A stretch of 9,751 nucleotides of DNA, taken from assembly GCA_905215205.1 (NCBI GenBank), contig CAJMPK010000048.1, positions 1-9,751 of the forward strand. Reading direction: 5' to 3'. The notes beneath the pieces are model-generated. The model worked only from the letters and a program-made list of their open reading frames with translations, ran no database searches and was not told the origin of the DNA. Positions 9,017 to 9,751 of the stretch are shown here, one piece after another. The stretch is from an uncultured bacterium. GTDB taxonomy: Bacteria > Actinomycetota > Coriobacteriia > Coriobacteriales > Coriobacteriaceae. The position numbers were made by a program, and so were the translations under genes. Positions within the stretch are counted from its first letter, which is position 1. Each line of letters starts with the position of its first letter.

Positions 9017-9265
9017 ATGCCCATCGTTATGCGACTCGATCGCGTGATGGCGGACCGCAAGATGTCCTCCATCGAGCTGGCAGAGAAGGTTGGCATCTCT
9101 CCGGTGAATATCTCGCGTATCAAGACCGGTCGTCTCAAGGGCATCCGCTTCTCGACGCTTGAAGCCATGTGCAAGGCGCTCCGCTGCAAGCCTGGTGACA
9201 TCATCGACTGGATGGACGAGGACGAGTACATCGCCGCGTTCGGCAAATTACCTGACGAGCCATAA
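9017..9265 (+). CDS. Small Xre/Cro-C1-type HTH regulator (YozG-like)
   Basis: The 82-residue protein is almost wholly a helix-turn-helix domain. SSIELAEKVG (17-26) and the recognition helix SPVNISRIKTG (28-38) are followed by FSTLEAMCKALRCKPGDIIDW (45-65), the typical end of this fold. A short acidic tail (DEDEY) follows. Single-domain regulators of this kind pair with DUF2975 membrane proteins and probably control their own operon. AAAGGGGG lies five bases before the ATG, 42 bases after the DUF2975 stop, so the two are co-transcribed. A second Met at residue 5 is a less likely start. Confidence 0.9.
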   Translation: MPIVMRLDRVMADRKMSSIELAEKVGISPVNISRIKTGRLKGIRFSTLEAMCKALRCKPGDIIDWMDEDEYIAAFGKLPDEP

Positions 9266-9676
9266 TCTCGCTCTTTGAATGCCGTTTTTTTCCAGTGAAA
9301 TAGACGTTGCCAGCACAGGCGAGTCGATTTTGCCATCGTTAGTACGATGCTTGTTAGATTAATAAAGTGATAGTCGTGTCCTTTATGGGGTTTACCATCC
9401 GCATGCAAAATGCAGGTGGAGATGGGCTGTTGTTATGTCAAGTGAAAAGATGGCTTTTACGTACCCAGTAAAAGGGTGCTGAAATCCATGGTATTCCAGC
9501 GGATTCTTGTCTCAGGTGGCTTAGCTGCACCGTTGTCAATTGTTTTTAAAAACTAGAAAACAAATGTAAAATAATGTGAAAGTAATATTTTATATTATCT
9601 AATAAATATGCTAGACTCTTTTTGTCAAGCATGGCCATGCAGGTTCATATGATGTTGTAACTAAGGAGGGTGTTTA
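9266..9676. other. Non-coding region with several inverted repeats, then AT-rich promoter-like sequence
   Basis: No gene is seen. Inverted repeats are CATCGT-TAGT-ACGATG (9334-9349), ATAAAG...CTTTAT (about 9362-9386), CCATC...GATGG (about 9398-9424) and CTTTTAC...GTAAAAG (9454-9474, seven-base loop). AATCC...GGATT (about 9483-9507) follows. A 7-base T run (9285-9291) follows the regulator gene but has no strong stem before it. From about 9540 to 9620 the sequence is very AT-rich and promoter-like. A perfect 12-base palindrome GCATGGCCATGC (9629-9640) precedes the Shine-Dalgarno sequence of the last ORF and could be an operator or leader hairpin. Confidence 0.4.
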
Positions 9677-9736
9677 ATGAGCAGGCTATTCACGCGGGTA
9701 ACGTACAATTTCTTGCGCACTTTGACAGCGGAATAG
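9677..9736 (+). CDS. Short ORF of 19 codons at the right edge, possible leader peptide
   Basis: AAGGAGG (9663-9669) lies seven bases before an ATG that encodes MSRLFTRVTYNFLRTLTAE and a TAG. The Shine-Dalgarno match is near perfect and an AT-rich region with promoter character precedes it. After the stop the sequence AGATAGGAAG at the very end could be the ribosome binding site of a following gene. The peptide has two amphipathic-looking stretches but no amino-acid run typical of a known attenuator. It may be a leader peptide, or the true start of a gene broken by a stop codon. Confidence 0.35.
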   Translation: MSRLFTRVTYNFLRTLTAE

Positions 9737-9751
9737 CGTCCAGATAGGAAG

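Noticed and set aside
9258..9291. Rho-independent terminator after the Xre gene
   Set aside because: There is a 7-T run but only a 4-bp stem (GAGC/GCTC) placed too far upstream.
8842..9408. 188-codon minus-strand frame over the DUF2975 and Xre genes
   Set aside because: Antisense to two well-supported genes; Met/Ser-rich with no motif.

Overview
The window looks like the chromosome of a gut actinobacterium of the class Coriobacteriia, most likely Collinsella or a close relative. This rests on GC-rich core genes (secA, prfB), an RF2 of actinobacterial type (KRRQTTF rather than GRRHTSF, no frameshift site), and a GTGCC-A-GGCAC palindrome after prfB of a kind I associate with these genomes. Genus is an inference from memory, not from a search.

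Left part (1-1495): degenerate repeats lie at the window edge (10-163 and 214-316). A minus-strand flavin reductase/NimA-like gene follows (377-883), then about 0.6 kb with no convincing gene before secA. Core block (1496-5445): secA and prfB overlap by one base (TAATG) and form an operon. It is closed by a palindrome that overlaps the prfB stop codon and by a second hairpin with a short T run.

Accessory block (about 5560-9265) is visibly AT-richer in its left half and is the interesting part. On the minus strand, in transcription order, are a membrane-anchored thioredoxin-fold protein with a DsbA-type CPHC site, a Sec-exported 135-residue peptide, and a three-helix 88-residue membrane protein whose ATG overlaps the peptide gene's stop. 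The peptide has an acidic pro-region, four cysteines and a Gly/Ala-rich hydrophobic C-terminus. The three genes read well as a disulfide-bonded, Sec-dependent bacteriocin-like peptide with a dedicated folding factor and an immunity-like partner, although no family was recognised.

Divergently, on the plus strand, is a radical SAM/SPASM protein with an N-terminal PqqD-like (RRE) region, the build of a RiPP maturase. Its promoter, ribosome binding site and first six codons lie one frame away from the rest of the gene. The two frames meet at a run of six A that is also an A-AAA-AAT slippery heptamer. A well-primed 23-codon ORF follows directly and could be its substrate. A DUF2975 membrane protein and a small Xre-type regulator, a known gene pairing, complete the run.

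Right edge (9266-9751): about 400 bases without a gene but with several inverted repeats, then an AT-rich promoter-like stretch and a 19-codon ORF with a near-perfect Shine-Dalgarno sequence. It may be a leader peptide for a gene beyond the window.
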